Assembly: GCA_002452295.1 (NCBI GenBank)
Contig: DKEX01000092.1
Coordinates: 1 to 64,000, forward strand
DNA from: Firmicutes bacterium UBA6811
Lineage (GTDB): Bacteria > Bacillota > SHA-98 > UBA4971
Direction: 5' to 3'
DNA: 64,000 nucleotides
In this document: positions 8,137 to 16,298 of the stretch, piece by piece
How the letters are laid out: each line of letters begins with the position of its first letter
Position numbering within the stretch: position 1 is the stretch's first letter
Translations under genes and position numbers: made by a program
Notes under the pieces: model-generated
The model's database searches: none
Told to the model about the DNA's origin: nothing
Seen by the model: only the letters and a program-made list of their open reading frames with translations

Positions 8137-9390
8137 CTACTTCGCCAGCACCGCCTTGATCTCCTCGGCCGCCTTGTCCAGGGCCGCCCTGGGCTCCATC
8201 TTCATCTGGAGCGCAAGGTGGATGTACCTCTGGAGGATGGACGACACCTCGGGGTACGGCGGCACCTTCGGCCTGTGGTGCACGGCGGCGATCTGCTCAC
8301 CCTTCACCGCCATCGTCTTATCCATCATGTTGGCGTACGCGCTCTTCTGGACGGATGTCCACACGGGCATCTCCTGCAGATAGGACCTCTGCACCAGCGG
8401 GCTCGTTATGAACTTCACGTACTTCCAGGCGAGATCCTTCTTACGGGAGTTGGCCATGATCGCCGCGCCCTGGAAGCCGCTGACCGAGGTCGTCTTCGCC
8501 TTGTCGATCACGCTCTTGGAGACCGGGATGAGCCCCATCTGGCCGGCGCCGACCACTTTCGACACCGCCGGGTCGTTCATGAGGGCGTACTGGAAGGTCC
8601 AGTTCGTGGTGAACGCGGCGTTGCCCGAGATGAAGTCGTCCTTCGCCGCGGTCTCGTCGTTGGTGAGGCACTTCGGGTTGGCGAGGCCCTCCTTGAGGAG
8701 GCTCACCATGAACTCGAGAGCCTTGACCCCGGGACCCTCGTTGAAGATAGGCTTGCCGCTCGGATCGAACGTGTCACCGCCGAACGCCCCGGTGAGCCAC
8801 ACATACTCGCACACGAGGCCCTCCTTCTGGTTCCACGAGTCGGTCCAGGGGTACTTGACGACGTTCCTGGCCTTCATGGCCTTCATCTGCTCGACCATTT
8901 CCTCGAGGGTTTTCGGCGGGCCGTCGAAGCCTGCTTTCTTGATCATATCGGCGTTGTAGAAGAACAACTGGAAGTTGGCGAGGAACGGCATGGCCCACGT
9001 CTTGCCGTCGAACACGAAGGCGTCCATGATGGCCGGGGCTATGTCCTTCCGCATCTCGGGAGTGATCTTGTCGTCGAGGGATGCGACCATCTTCTTCGAG
9101 GCGAACTCGCCGGTCCAGATGAGGTCGAGGAGTATCACGTCGTACGTGGCTACCGGCGCCACCGCCGAGGTCACGATCTTCTCGTGCTGCTCGTCGTACT
9201 TGACGAAAGTGATGTTTACCTTGGTGTCCGTCAGGAACTCGAAGAGGTCGGCCATGTCGCGGATGTCGTCCGGCTGGTAACCCGCCTGTGCCATGTAGAT
9301 GACATTGAGCGTCTCCTTCGCCGACGCCCCGAGCCCGCAGGCGGCAATGAGCACTGCAATGCACAGCGCGATCAGGATACCCTTACGCAC
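8137..9390 (-). CDS. ABC transporter substrate-binding lipoprotein, family 1
   Basis: Carbohydrate-type solute-binding protein, 417 residues. The N terminus MRKGILIALCIAVLIAAC is a lipoprotein signal with a lipobox-like IAAC, so the mature protein is probably membrane-anchored. The GTG start (9390) follows AAAGGAGG at 8-base spacing, one of the best ribosome sites here and consistent with high expression. It is the first gene of the transport operon and a paralogue of 3011-4270. The aromatic-rich sequence fits sugar binding, but the substrate cannot be assigned. Confidence 0.93.
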   Translation of the reverse strand: MRKGILIALCIAVLIAACGLGASAKETLNVIYMAQAGYQPDDIRDMADLFEFLTDTKVNITFVKYDEQHEKIVTSAVAPVATYDVILLDLIWTGEFASKKMVASLDDKITPEMRKDIAPAIMDAFVFDGKTWAMPFLANFQLFFYNADMIKKAGFDGPPKTLEEMVEQMKAMKARNVVKYPWTDSWNQKEGLVCEYVWLTGAFGGDTFDPSGKPIFNEGPGVKALEFMVSLLKEGLANPKCLTNDETAAKDDFISGNAAFTTNWTFQYALMNDPAVSKVVGAGQMGLIPVSKSVIDKAKTTSVSGFQGAAIMANSRKKDLAWKYVKFITSPLVQRSYLQEMPVWTSVQKSAYANMMDKTMAVKGEQIAAVHHRPKVPPYPEVSSILQRYIHLALQMKMEPRAALDKAAEEIKAVLAK

Positions 9391-10066
9391 CTTGAAAACC
9401 TCCTTTGATGTTCACTCGAGGACTCGCACCAGGGAACCTTCTTGGCGATACCCCACGACCGGCGACTCGGGACCGTCTTCGGGGAGTCTCTCAACCCCTC
9501 GGCCCAGGGCCGCCCCGCGCCTGCCGGGCGCCGCTACGGCGACAACCGCTCACCTCCCCCTTTCGCTTCCCATCGCTCACCGCCGCGCTGCCCCCGCGCG
9601 CTGCCCCGGCAACTCCGGGAACCTCCAGGCGCACCCATCGGCTTACTTTGTTGTCTAGCTGAATGAACCACGCAGCAAGCCTCCAGGTATGCTCCGTGGC
9701 GAACGGCCTTGCGCATGTGCAAGACGCACACGGTACCGACGCAGAGCCGCTCGTCAGAGGCGCCGCACGGGTCAGAGAAAACAGGCCGCGTCGCACGCCA
9801 GGGCCCGCGATGAGCGCAAGCACGGTGGGCCTCATGACGGGACACCGCGCTTACCGGCACTTTCTAGCCTCGCTGAATGAACTCTCACTGGACCGTTCGA
9901 CATCTCCCCGGAATCTCCTGCCGCAAGGAGGGTGTGCACCCACATTTTTGCGGCTCCTCCACGGGAAATCTGGACAGGGCCCAGCCGTGTCATGCGCCGC
10001 GTCGAAAGCAGGGTCCAAGGGAAAGGAGGAGTAGCGGCGAGTAAGGAAGAGAGGCGGCGCACGCCC
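9391..10066. promoter_or_regulatory. 676-bp control region upstream of the sugar operon
   Basis: No gene recognised. It contains a direct repeat GCTGAATGAAC at 9658-9668 and 9872-9882, each embedded in a longer related stretch (CGGC..ACTTT..TAGC..), which could be operators for the ROK regulator. It also holds a branched inverted repeat at 9920-9954: outer arms GCCGCAA/TTGCGGC enclosing GGGTG-TG-CACCC, with TTTTT on the plus side. No convincing -35/-10 pair for the operon was found. Confidence 0.4.
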
Positions 10067-11026
10067 TCAGGGCCTGCGGCTGCCGCCGGATGGCTCGAGG
10101 GCGAAATCGATGAGCATGTCAACGAGGTCAGGGAATTCGATGCCCGCCGCCCTGGCGGCGTCGGGGAGGAGGCTGGTCTCGGTCATCCCCGGTATGGTGT
10201 TCACCTCCAGGATGTACGGCTCGTTGTCCGGCCCGACGATGAAGTCGGCGCGGGACATGCCGCGGCAGCCCAGGGCCTTGTGGGCCCTCACGGCGGCGGC
10301 CTGGGCCGCCTCATACGTGTGCTCCGGTACGCGGGCCGGTATGATGTGCTCGCTCATGCCTTTCGTGTACTTGGCCTTGTAGTCATAGAGTCCGGTGGCG
10401 GAGATGATCTCGATGATGGGAAGGGCCCATGGCTCCCGGTTGCCCAGCACGCTCACGGTGATCTCCGTCCCCCTGATGTACTCCTCCACCACCGCTTCCT
10501 CATCGTACTCGAAGGCGCGCCGCAGGGCGTCGGGGAGGCCAGCCGGCTCCTTCACGAGGGTGAGGCCGATGGTGGACCCCTCCCTGTTCGGCTTCACTAT
10601 GACCGGAAACCCGAAGGCCTCTTCGACCTCGCCGGCGACCTCGCCACCGGATGTGCCATCGAGCTCGCTCCCCGCGATAACCGTGCTCCGGGGGCAGATC
10701 AGCCCCTCGAGCTGGAAGAGCTTCTTCGACATAACCTTGTCCATGGCGAGCGCGCTTGCGAGAACGCCTGACCCGACATACGGTACACCCAGTATCTCGA
10801 GAAGCCCCTGCAGGCAACCGTCCTCGCCGTACCTGCCGTGCAGGGCGATGAAGACCACGTCCGGCCTTTGCCTCTGGAGAGCGGGGACCAGTCCCTCATC
10901 GAGGTCCAGGGCTATCACCTCATGACCCTTGCGTCTCAGCGCAAGGCCGACCTGCTCGCCCGTGCGCAGGGATATCTCCCTCTCGGCGGACTTGCCGCCC
11001 AACACCAGAGCAACCCTTCTCTTCAT
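10067..11026 (-). CDS. ddl: D-alanine--D-alanine ligase
   Basis: ATP-grasp enzyme joining two D-alanines for peptidoglycan precursors in the cytoplasm, 319 residues. It begins VALVLGGKSAEREISL (D-Ala site), contains the ATP-grasp segment FPVIVKPNREGSTIG, and ends with the metal/ATP ligands LEVNTIPGMTETSLLP. Start ATG 11026 fits the family N terminus; the frame is open far upstream but that part does not resemble Ddl. It is the last gene of a minus-strand group with surE and mgtC. Confidence 0.95.
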   Translation of the reverse strand: MKRRVALVLGGKSAEREISLRTGEQVGLALRRKGHEVIALDLDEGLVPALQRQRPDVVFIALHGRYGEDGCLQGLLEILGVPYVGSGVLASALAMDKVMSKKLFQLEGLICPRSTVIAGSELDGTSGGEVAGEVEEAFGFPVIVKPNREGSTIGLTLVKEPAGLPDALRRAFEYDEEAVVEEYIRGTEITVSVLGNREPWALPIIEIISATGLYDYKAKYTKGMSEHIIPARVPEHTYEAAQAAAVRAHKALGCRGMSRADFIVGPDNEPYILEVNTIPGMTETSLLPDAARAAGIEFPDLVDMLIDFALEPSGGSRRP

Positions 11027-11103
11027 GACGCCTCGACGCGCCCGGCCCAACCGCGGCCAGGGAGCGCCTTCTCTCCTTTCCACGAGGGGCCGAGGCCCCA
11101 TGC

Positions 11104-11325
11104 CTATAAGCCGTATATCAGCGGGGCCATGACCCGCACCGCGATGAGTGACAGCAGGGATACGTACAGGATCGCTGTCAGGGCCACAACGCCCACGGCG
11201 AGCGAGATGACCCCGCGCGACAGCGCCCCGGACCTGTGTGCATAGATCACCCAGGCCATCTCGAAGATGATGATGAGAGAGAGAATGGCCGCACACCTCA
11301 GCATCCAGGCAAGACCCACGGTCAT
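11104..11325 (-). CDS. Small two-helix membrane protein, function unknown
   Basis: A 73-residue product with two hydrophobic stretches, about residues 5-28 and 38-70, joined by a short basic loop (YAHRSGALSRG). No family was recognised. It fits tidily between surE (25 bp upstream) and ddl (77 bp downstream) on the same strand, and its strong membrane character on that strand supports a real gene. The product probably sits in the cytoplasmic membrane. Confidence 0.55.
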   Translation of the reverse strand: MTVGLAWMLRCAAILSLIIIFEMAWVIYAHRSGALSRGVISLAVGVVALTAILYVSLLSLIAVRVMAPLIYGL

Positions 11326-11349
11326 ACCCCCGGTCGGGAAGCGAGTCTT

Positions 11350-12153
11350 CTACATAGTATGCCGCCCACCGGGGAAATGCGAAGAGGAGGCGCCGATGCC
11401 CCATCCTTTCAACTCGTCGATGAGGTCGTACCTCGTGAGGTCCAGGTGGATCGGGGTTATCGAGACGATGTTGCTCCGGATGGCAACTGCATCGGTCTCC
11501 TCGTCCTCATCGCAGTCGACCACGTCCCCGGCCATCCAGTAGTAGGTCCGGCCCCTCGGGTCTATCCTGCGGTCGAACACGTCCTTCCACTTGCGCGCGC
11601 CGAGCCTCGTGATGGCGACGCCCGCCACATCGTCCTCGTCAACCGACGGGACGTTGATGTTGAGGAGTGTGGCCGGGGGGAGGCCCCTCTCCAGCACCTT
11701 CGAGACCATCCTCACCCCGAACTTCGCCGCGAAGTCGTAGATGCAGTTCTCGAAGGCCGCCACCGAGAGCGCCATCGAGGGCAGCCCGCATATGGCCCCC
11801 TCCACCGCCGCGGAGACCGTGCCCGAGTACAGCACGTCGGTGCCGAGGTTGGGGCCGCGGTTGATGCCCGACACCACCACGTCGGGCCGCCTCTCGAGCA
11901 AGGCCTCGACGGCCAGCTTCACGCAGTCTGACGGTGTCCCGTCCACGGCCCAGGCCTCAGCGTCCAGCCCTGGAATCGTAACCTTCTCGACCCTGAGGGG
12001 ACGGAGCACCGTGATGGCATGGCCGGTGGCGCTCCTCTCCCGGTCGGGGGCGACCACCACGACCTCACCCAGGGTGGCGAGCTCGGCAGCGAGGGCACGA
12101 ATGCCATCGGCCAGGATCCCATCGTCGTTCGTCACGAGTATCCTCACCGCCAT
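11350..12153 (-). CDS. surE: 5'/3'-nucleotidase SurE
   Basis: Metal-dependent nucleoside monophosphate phosphatase, 267 residues. The N-terminal ILVTNDDGILADGI carries the metal-binding Asp pair, and the second active-site block GINRGPNLGTDVLYSGTVSAA is intact. The length matches the family. It starts 4 bp after the mgtC-like gene, implying translational coupling, and precedes a small membrane protein and ddl. Confidence 0.95.
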   Translation of the reverse strand: MAVRILVTNDDGILADGIRALAAELATLGEVVVVAPDRERSATGHAITVLRPLRVEKVTIPGLDAEAWAVDGTPSDCVKLAVEALLERRPDVVVSGINRGPNLGTDVLYSGTVSAAVEGAICGLPSMALSVAAFENCIYDFAAKFGVRMVSKVLERGLPPATLLNINVPSVDEDDVAGVAITRLGARKWKDVFDRRIDPRGRTYYWMAGDVVDCDEDEETDAVAIRSNIVSITPIHLDLTRYDLIDELKGWGIGASSSHFPGGRHTM

Positions 12154-12157
12154 GCCG

Positions 12158-12823
12158 TCACTCCTCGTACCCGACCCTGTACACTCCCTCGACCTCGGCT
12201 ATGTCGTCGAGCAGCCTGTCCTTGCGCACCGAGAACGGAACCTCCAGCGCAAGGTGCAGCGACGCCTCGTGCCCGGCCTCCAGGGTCTCCATCTCCACGT
12301 CCTTGATGCTCACGCCGTACTTTCCGAGCACCGTGGCAATGGCCCCAAGCTGGCCGGGCCGGTCCTGCATCTGCACGAAGAGAGTGTCCCGCTTCGTGTA
12401 GATGAACCTGCGCTCGAACCGGTCGAGCGCGATAAGCACGACCACCACGATGCCGGTGGTCATGGCGCCCGCAAGGTAGAACCCGGTTCCAACGGCCAGC
12501 CCGATGCCGGCCACCACCCACAGGCTCGCCGCGGTGGTGAGGCCCTTGATGGTGGCACCCTCTCTCAGGATCGTTCCCGCGCCAAGGAATCCTATGCCGC
12601 TGACCACCTGCGCCGCGATGCGCCCGGGATCATACTGGATAACCCGTGTGAAGCCAACGAATGCGTACTGCGAGATCATCATGATGAGCGCAGAGCCGAC
12701 GCACACCAGGATGTGAGTTCTGAACCCGGCGGGGCGCTTGTGGCTCTCGCGCTCCAGCCCAATGAGGCCCCCGAACAACACCGCCAGGACCAGGCGCAGC
12801 ACCATCTCTGTCTGGGGAATCAT
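12158..12823 (-). CDS. MgtC/SapB family membrane protein
   Basis: 221 residues. The N-terminal MgtC domain has four or five helices and the family block GLIGLERESHKRPAGFRTHILVCVGSAL, followed by a cytoplasmic ACT-like tail (about residues 145-221, DRPGQLGAIATVLGKYGVSI). ATG 12823 is preceded by GGAGGTG at ideal spacing, which fixes the start. MgtC proteins affect magnesium homeostasis or the F-type ATPase in several bacteria; the role here is not known. An extended -10 promoter lies about 100 bp upstream. Confidence 0.9.
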   Translation of the reverse strand: MIPQTEMVLRLVLAVLFGGLIGLERESHKRPAGFRTHILVCVGSALIMMISQYAFVGFTRVIQYDPGRIAAQVVSGIGFLGAGTILREGATIKGLTTAASLWVVAGIGLAVGTGFYLAGAMTTGIVVVVLIALDRFERRFIYTKRDTLFVQMQDRPGQLGAIATVLGKYGVSIKDVEMETLEAGHEASLHLALEVPFSVRKDRLLDDIAEVEGVYRVGYEE

Positions 12824-12923
12824 GTCGCCACCTCCTGACTGGCGCAGGCGGGCGCCCTCCTCCGGCAACTCTCTCCACATCTCCCGCCACAGCCCACGGC
12901 CACCTGCACACTGGTTGAATTGA

Positions 12924-12952
12924 ATTATAGCACACCCTGCCGCCCCCGGAAA
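12924..12952 (-). promoter_or_regulatory. Extended -10 promoter for the mgtC-like gene
   Basis: On the minus strand TGTGC-TATAAT (TATAAT at 12929-12924) is a perfect extended -10 in very G/C-rich surroundings. The -35 at 17-bp spacing (TTTCCG) is poor, as tolerated for extended -10 promoters. It would give a leader of about 90 bases before ATG 12823 and could serve mgtC-surE-ddl. Confidence 0.6.
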
Positions 12953-13066
12953 GGGAACAAGAGGCGGCGTATGCGTTCCGGCCGCAGGCCGCGGCCGAAA
13001 CCCACTCGCCGCCAGGCTCAACTTCCACCCACTCACAACTCGCACACGCGCAAATACCGGAAATCG

Positions 13067-13963
13067 CTAGCCGCTCGCCCTCTGCGCGCCCTGGTCGCGC
13101 TCGTTGAGCACCCGCATGGCGACCGCGTGAACGACGCCCCTGACGTGCTCCAGCGCCTCGAGCACCGGCCTTGTGGCGTCCTCGCCGCAAAGCTCCCTGA
13201 GCGCCTGGAGCGCATAAAACCGGAGATCCTCATTCTCCAGGCATACCCTCACAAGGGGCTCCACCGCCCTCCGGTCGCCCAGCGCGCGCAGCGCCTGGAT
13301 GGCGCCGTACCGCACGTCGGTGGACTCATCTGCGAGCGCCGCGATCAGGCGCTCCAGGGCCCTGAGGTCGCCCAGCTTACGCAGGGCCTCGACCGCCTCG
13401 TACCTCACCTGCGGGTCGGCGTCGCCGAGCACGGCCGAAAGGCGCGGAACCGCCTTCCTATACTTGAGCTCCCCGAGCAGTTTTGCGGCCCTCCGGCGGA
13501 CGTTCCTGTCGGGGCTGTCGACGGCGGCGGTTACGGCGCGCGCAACCGCATCCCTCGGGAACTTCATTATCGCGTGGGTGATGCTGTACCCGACGTAGGG
13601 GCTCTCCTCCTTGAGGGCCTTCACAAGGGGTTCGAGCGCCCGCTCGTCACCGATTGACCCCAGGCCCTCCGCGGCCCAGCTTCGAACGGAGTCGTCCACA
13701 TCGTCGAGGGCGTATATGAGCACATCGACCGCCCTCGGCTCAGGCAGCTTGCTCAACCCGTACGCCGCGCCCCGCCGGGCAAACACGTCGCCCTCCCGGA
13801 GAGCCCCGATGAGGACATCGACGATCTGCCCCCGGACCACGGCGACCTCGACCCGAGCCTGGTCGCGCCCCTCGCCGCCGAGCCTATCCAGGTCCTCTTC
13901 GAGGCACGTCAACTGGTGGATGAGGACATCGATCCTGTCGGTTTTGTCCAGCACCGGGATCAC
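13067..13963 (-). CDS. HEAT-repeat (PBS-lyase type) protein
   Basis: 298 residues made almost entirely of about seven HEAT-like repeats of 30-31 residues. Each carries the pattern D-x-x-VR-x-x-A-x-x-ALG-x-LG (SVRSWAAEGLGSIGDERAL, QVRYEAVEALRKLGDLRAL, DVRYGAIQALRALGDRRAV). This builds a curved helical scaffold for protein-protein contacts. No catalytic motif was found. GTG start with GAGGTG close by. It stands alone between mgtC and a zinc-ribbon protein gene; the partner is unknown. Confidence 0.85.
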   Translation of the reverse strand: MIPVLDKTDRIDVLIHQLTCLEEDLDRLGGEGRDQARVEVAVVRGQIVDVLIGALREGDVFARRGAAYGLSKLPEPRAVDVLIYALDDVDDSVRSWAAEGLGSIGDERALEPLVKALKEESPYVGYSITHAIMKFPRDAVARAVTAAVDSPDRNVRRRAAKLLGELKYRKAVPRLSAVLGDADPQVRYEAVEALRKLGDLRALERLIAALADESTDVRYGAIQALRALGDRRAVEPLVRVCLENEDLRFYALQALRELCGEDATRPVLEALEHVRGVVHAVAMRVLNERDQGAQRASG

Positions 13964-14197
13964 CCCCGCACCTCGCCGGGACCCCTGTCACCCCGGCCCG
14001 AATTGGCCTCGTCCCCACTCGCCCGGGGGTCGGCACAAGGAAGGCTGCGACACTGCCGCCTGCGCAAAACCATGCCACGGCGACCGGGCCGGCGCCTCCA
14101 AGGTGCACGATAGTACGTGGTAGCTGAAAGAGACAAGAGTCGGAAGCATGTCAGTGTTTCGACGTGGGGCGGTCGATTCCTGCCGCCACCCTGAAAC

Positions 14198-14560
14198 TCA
14201 GAGCGCTTTCATCCCGCAGTGTGGGCACCTGTCCGCATCGAGGGGCATCGTGTCGTGGCACCTCAGGCACTCCTTCTTGACAGGCTTCCCGCAGTGCGGG
14301 CAGAAAGCAAGGTTGTGAATGTACCTGCGCTTGCAGTGAGGGCACACGAGAAGGGCGCCGCGCGGCCTCAGCAGAAGGTACGCTCCGAAGATGATCGGGA
14401 CCCCGATATACCTCATCATCAGCGCGCTTATGACGATCCCTGCCGCCCAGAGCAAGGGATTGGCGTCGCGGCCGCGCGCGTCCCGGAAGGTCCACCACGC
14501 GGCGATACCCGCCACCACAAGGGTGGCGATGGTAACAGGCCAGTTTACACCGAGTTTCAT
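14198..14560 (-). CDS. Membrane protein with double zinc ribbon
   Basis: 120 residues with two N-terminal hydrophobic segments (about 8-25 and 36-64). A cytoplasmic tail follows with four CxxC knuckles, CPHC, CPHC, CLRC and CPHC, which form two zinc ribbons. Such double zinc ribbon proteins are common in Bacillota; their function is mostly unknown. It follows gpsA by 73 bp on the same strand. Confidence 0.75.
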   Translation of the reverse strand: MKLGVNWPVTIATLVVAGIAAWWTFRDARGRDANPLLWAAGIVISALMMRYIGVPIIFGAYLLLRPRGALLVCPHCKRRYIHNLAFCPHCGKPVKKECLRCHDTMPLDADRCPHCGMKAL

Positions 14561-14633
14561 GGCTCCGTCGCCGGCCGAGCGGCATCTCTGCCGCTCTATG
14601 AGCCGGCCTCCCCTCCCCCGTCGGATGAATGGT

Positions 14634-15653
14634 TCAGTGGACGAACATCGAAGCTGTCTCCGCCTGCGGGCCGCGCGTCATCAGGTCGGTGACCGCCTGC
14701 CTCGGGTCGAGGCCCGAGAACAGGATCTCCTGCAGCTTGGCTGCCACAGGCATGTCCACGCCAAGACGGCGCGCGAGAGCCAGCGCAGCCCTGGTGGTAG
14801 GAACGCCTTCCACCACCATCCGCGTCGAGGCCAGCACCTCGTCCACCTTTCGGCCGCGCCCTATCTCCATCCCCGCCCGGCGATTGCGCGAGTGCATGCT
14901 CATGCACGTCACCACAAGGTCCCCCATGCCTGATAGCCCCGCAAAGGTGAGCGGGCTCGCCCCCATTGCTATTCCGAGGCGCGCGATCTCCGCGAGGCCC
15001 CTCGTCATGAGGGCTGCGCGCGTGTTGTCGCCGAACCCGAGCCCATCAGCGATACCGGTGGCAAGCGCGACCACGTTCTTGAGGGCGCCTCCGAGCTCCA
15101 CCCCGATGACGTCGTGGCTTGTGTACACGCGCATGGTCGGACACATGAGGGCGTCCTGCGCGAGGTGTGCCACCCTCTCCACGGCCGACGCGGCCACGAT
15201 CGCGGTGGGCACCTCCCGCGCGACCTCCTCAGCGTGGCTCGGGCCGGATATCACCCCGACGTTGTCGTGGAGCTCGGGAGGGATCTCCTCCGTTATCACC
15301 TGGGACAGGCGCAGGAGCGACCCTTCCTCGATCCCCTTCCCCGCATGGATGAGGACGTGGTCTCTCGTGAGGTGCGACCGGGCCGCTCGAACGACCCCGC
15401 GCATGTGTTGCGACGGGACGGGCATGAGCAGCAGGGCGTTTCCCCGGACCACCTCCGCAAGGTCGGTGGTGGCGCAAACGCCCTCGGGGATCACGACCCC
15501 CGGCAGGAACGTCTCGTTTGTGTGCGAGGTCGAGATCTCGCGCGCCACCTCTTCCTCCCGCGCCCAGAGGTCCACATGGTACCCCTTGCGCGCGAGGAGC
15601 ATGGAAAGCGCTGTCCCCCATCCCCCGGCCCCTATGACGCCCGCACGCCTCAT
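14634..15653 (-). CDS. gpsA: Glycerol-3-phosphate dehydrogenase [NAD(P)+]
   Basis: Makes sn-glycerol-3-phosphate from dihydroxyacetone phosphate for phospholipid synthesis; cytoplasmic, 339 residues. The Rossmann motif GAGGWGTAL starts at residue 6. Catalytic and substrate motifs include GALKNVVALATGIADGLG and GLSGMGDLVVTC with downstream SRNRR. ATG 15653 was chosen because it places GAGGWG at the usual position. The gene overlaps the end of plsY, whose enzyme uses the same metabolite, so the two form a lipid-initiation unit. Confidence 0.96.
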   Translation of the reverse strand: MRRAGVIGAGGWGTALSMLLARKGYHVDLWAREEEVAREISTSHTNETFLPGVVIPEGVCATTDLAEVVRGNALLLMPVPSQHMRGVVRAARSHLTRDHVLIHAGKGIEEGSLLRLSQVITEEIPPELHDNVGVISGPSHAEEVAREVPTAIVAASAVERVAHLAQDALMCPTMRVYTSHDVIGVELGGALKNVVALATGIADGLGFGDNTRAALMTRGLAEIARLGIAMGASPLTFAGLSGMGDLVVTCMSMHSRNRRAGMEIGRGRKVDEVLASTRMVVEGVPTTRAALALARRLGVDMPVAAKLQEILFSGLDPRQAVTDLMTRGPQAETASMFVH

Positions 15654-15678
15654 GCCAGCCACCCCTGACCTCCCATCG

Positions 15679-16278
15679 CTAGTCCGCTGGCTCTCCAAGC
15701 CGCCGCTCCCGGCCTTCCAGAAGGCGCCTGATGTTGGAGTGGTGTTTCACCAGGGCGATCCCACCAACCGCAGCCGCGAGCACAATGTACCCCCCGGGCA
15801 TCCCAAGGGCCCACGCCACCACGGGCGCCAGCGCCGAGATCACCACCGACCCGAGGGACACGTATCGCGTCAGCGCCACGAGCACCGCCCAGATCGGGGC
15901 GAGGACCAGCACGGCCACGGGCATGCTGGCAAGCATGATGCCGCTGCCGACCCCCATGCCCTTGCCCCCTCTGAACCCAAGAAAGACAGACCACGCTCCC
16001 CCCGCGGCCGCGGCGATGCCGCATACTGCGGCCCCTGCCACGCCGCCAGCGCCGTGGCCCAGGTACACGCTGAGGGCCCCCTTCCCCATGTCGCCCGCAA
16101 GCGCGGCAAGCGCGGGCCCCAGGCCGAGGACGCGCAGCACGTTCGTGGCGCCGATGTTCCCGCTGCCGCGCCGCGTCACGTCCACGCCTTTCCAGAACTT
16201 CCCTATAAGATACCCGAAGGGGATGGATCCCAGGAGATAGCTCAAGATTACCAGCAGCACGAGCCTTCCCCAATCCAT
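15679..16278 (-). CDS. plsY: Glycerol-3-phosphate acyltransferase PlsY
   Basis: Integral membrane acyltransferase transferring acyl from acyl-phosphate to glycerol-3-phosphate, 199 residues. The three family motifs are present: GSGNIGATNVLR near the N terminus, GFRGGKGMGVGSG in the middle and KHHSNIRRLLEGRE near the end, between about six membrane helices. It lies 20 bp after der and just before gpsA. Confidence 0.96.
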   Translation of the reverse strand: MDWGRLVLLVILSYLLGSIPFGYLIGKFWKGVDVTRRGSGNIGATNVLRVLGLGPALAALAGDMGKGALSVYLGHGAGGVAGAAVCGIAAAAGGAWSVFLGFRGGKGMGVGSGIMLASMPVAVLVLAPIWAVLVALTRYVSLGSVVISALAPVVAWALGMPGGYIVLAAAVGGIALVKHHSNIRRLLEGRERRLGEPAD

Positions 16279-16298
16279 GATCTCTCCTCCGATCCCTT

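Noticed and set aside
9680..9890. Short open frames in the 9.4-10.1 kb gap
   Set aside because: No SD, no recognisable domains, and frames open on several strands at once as expected from base composition.
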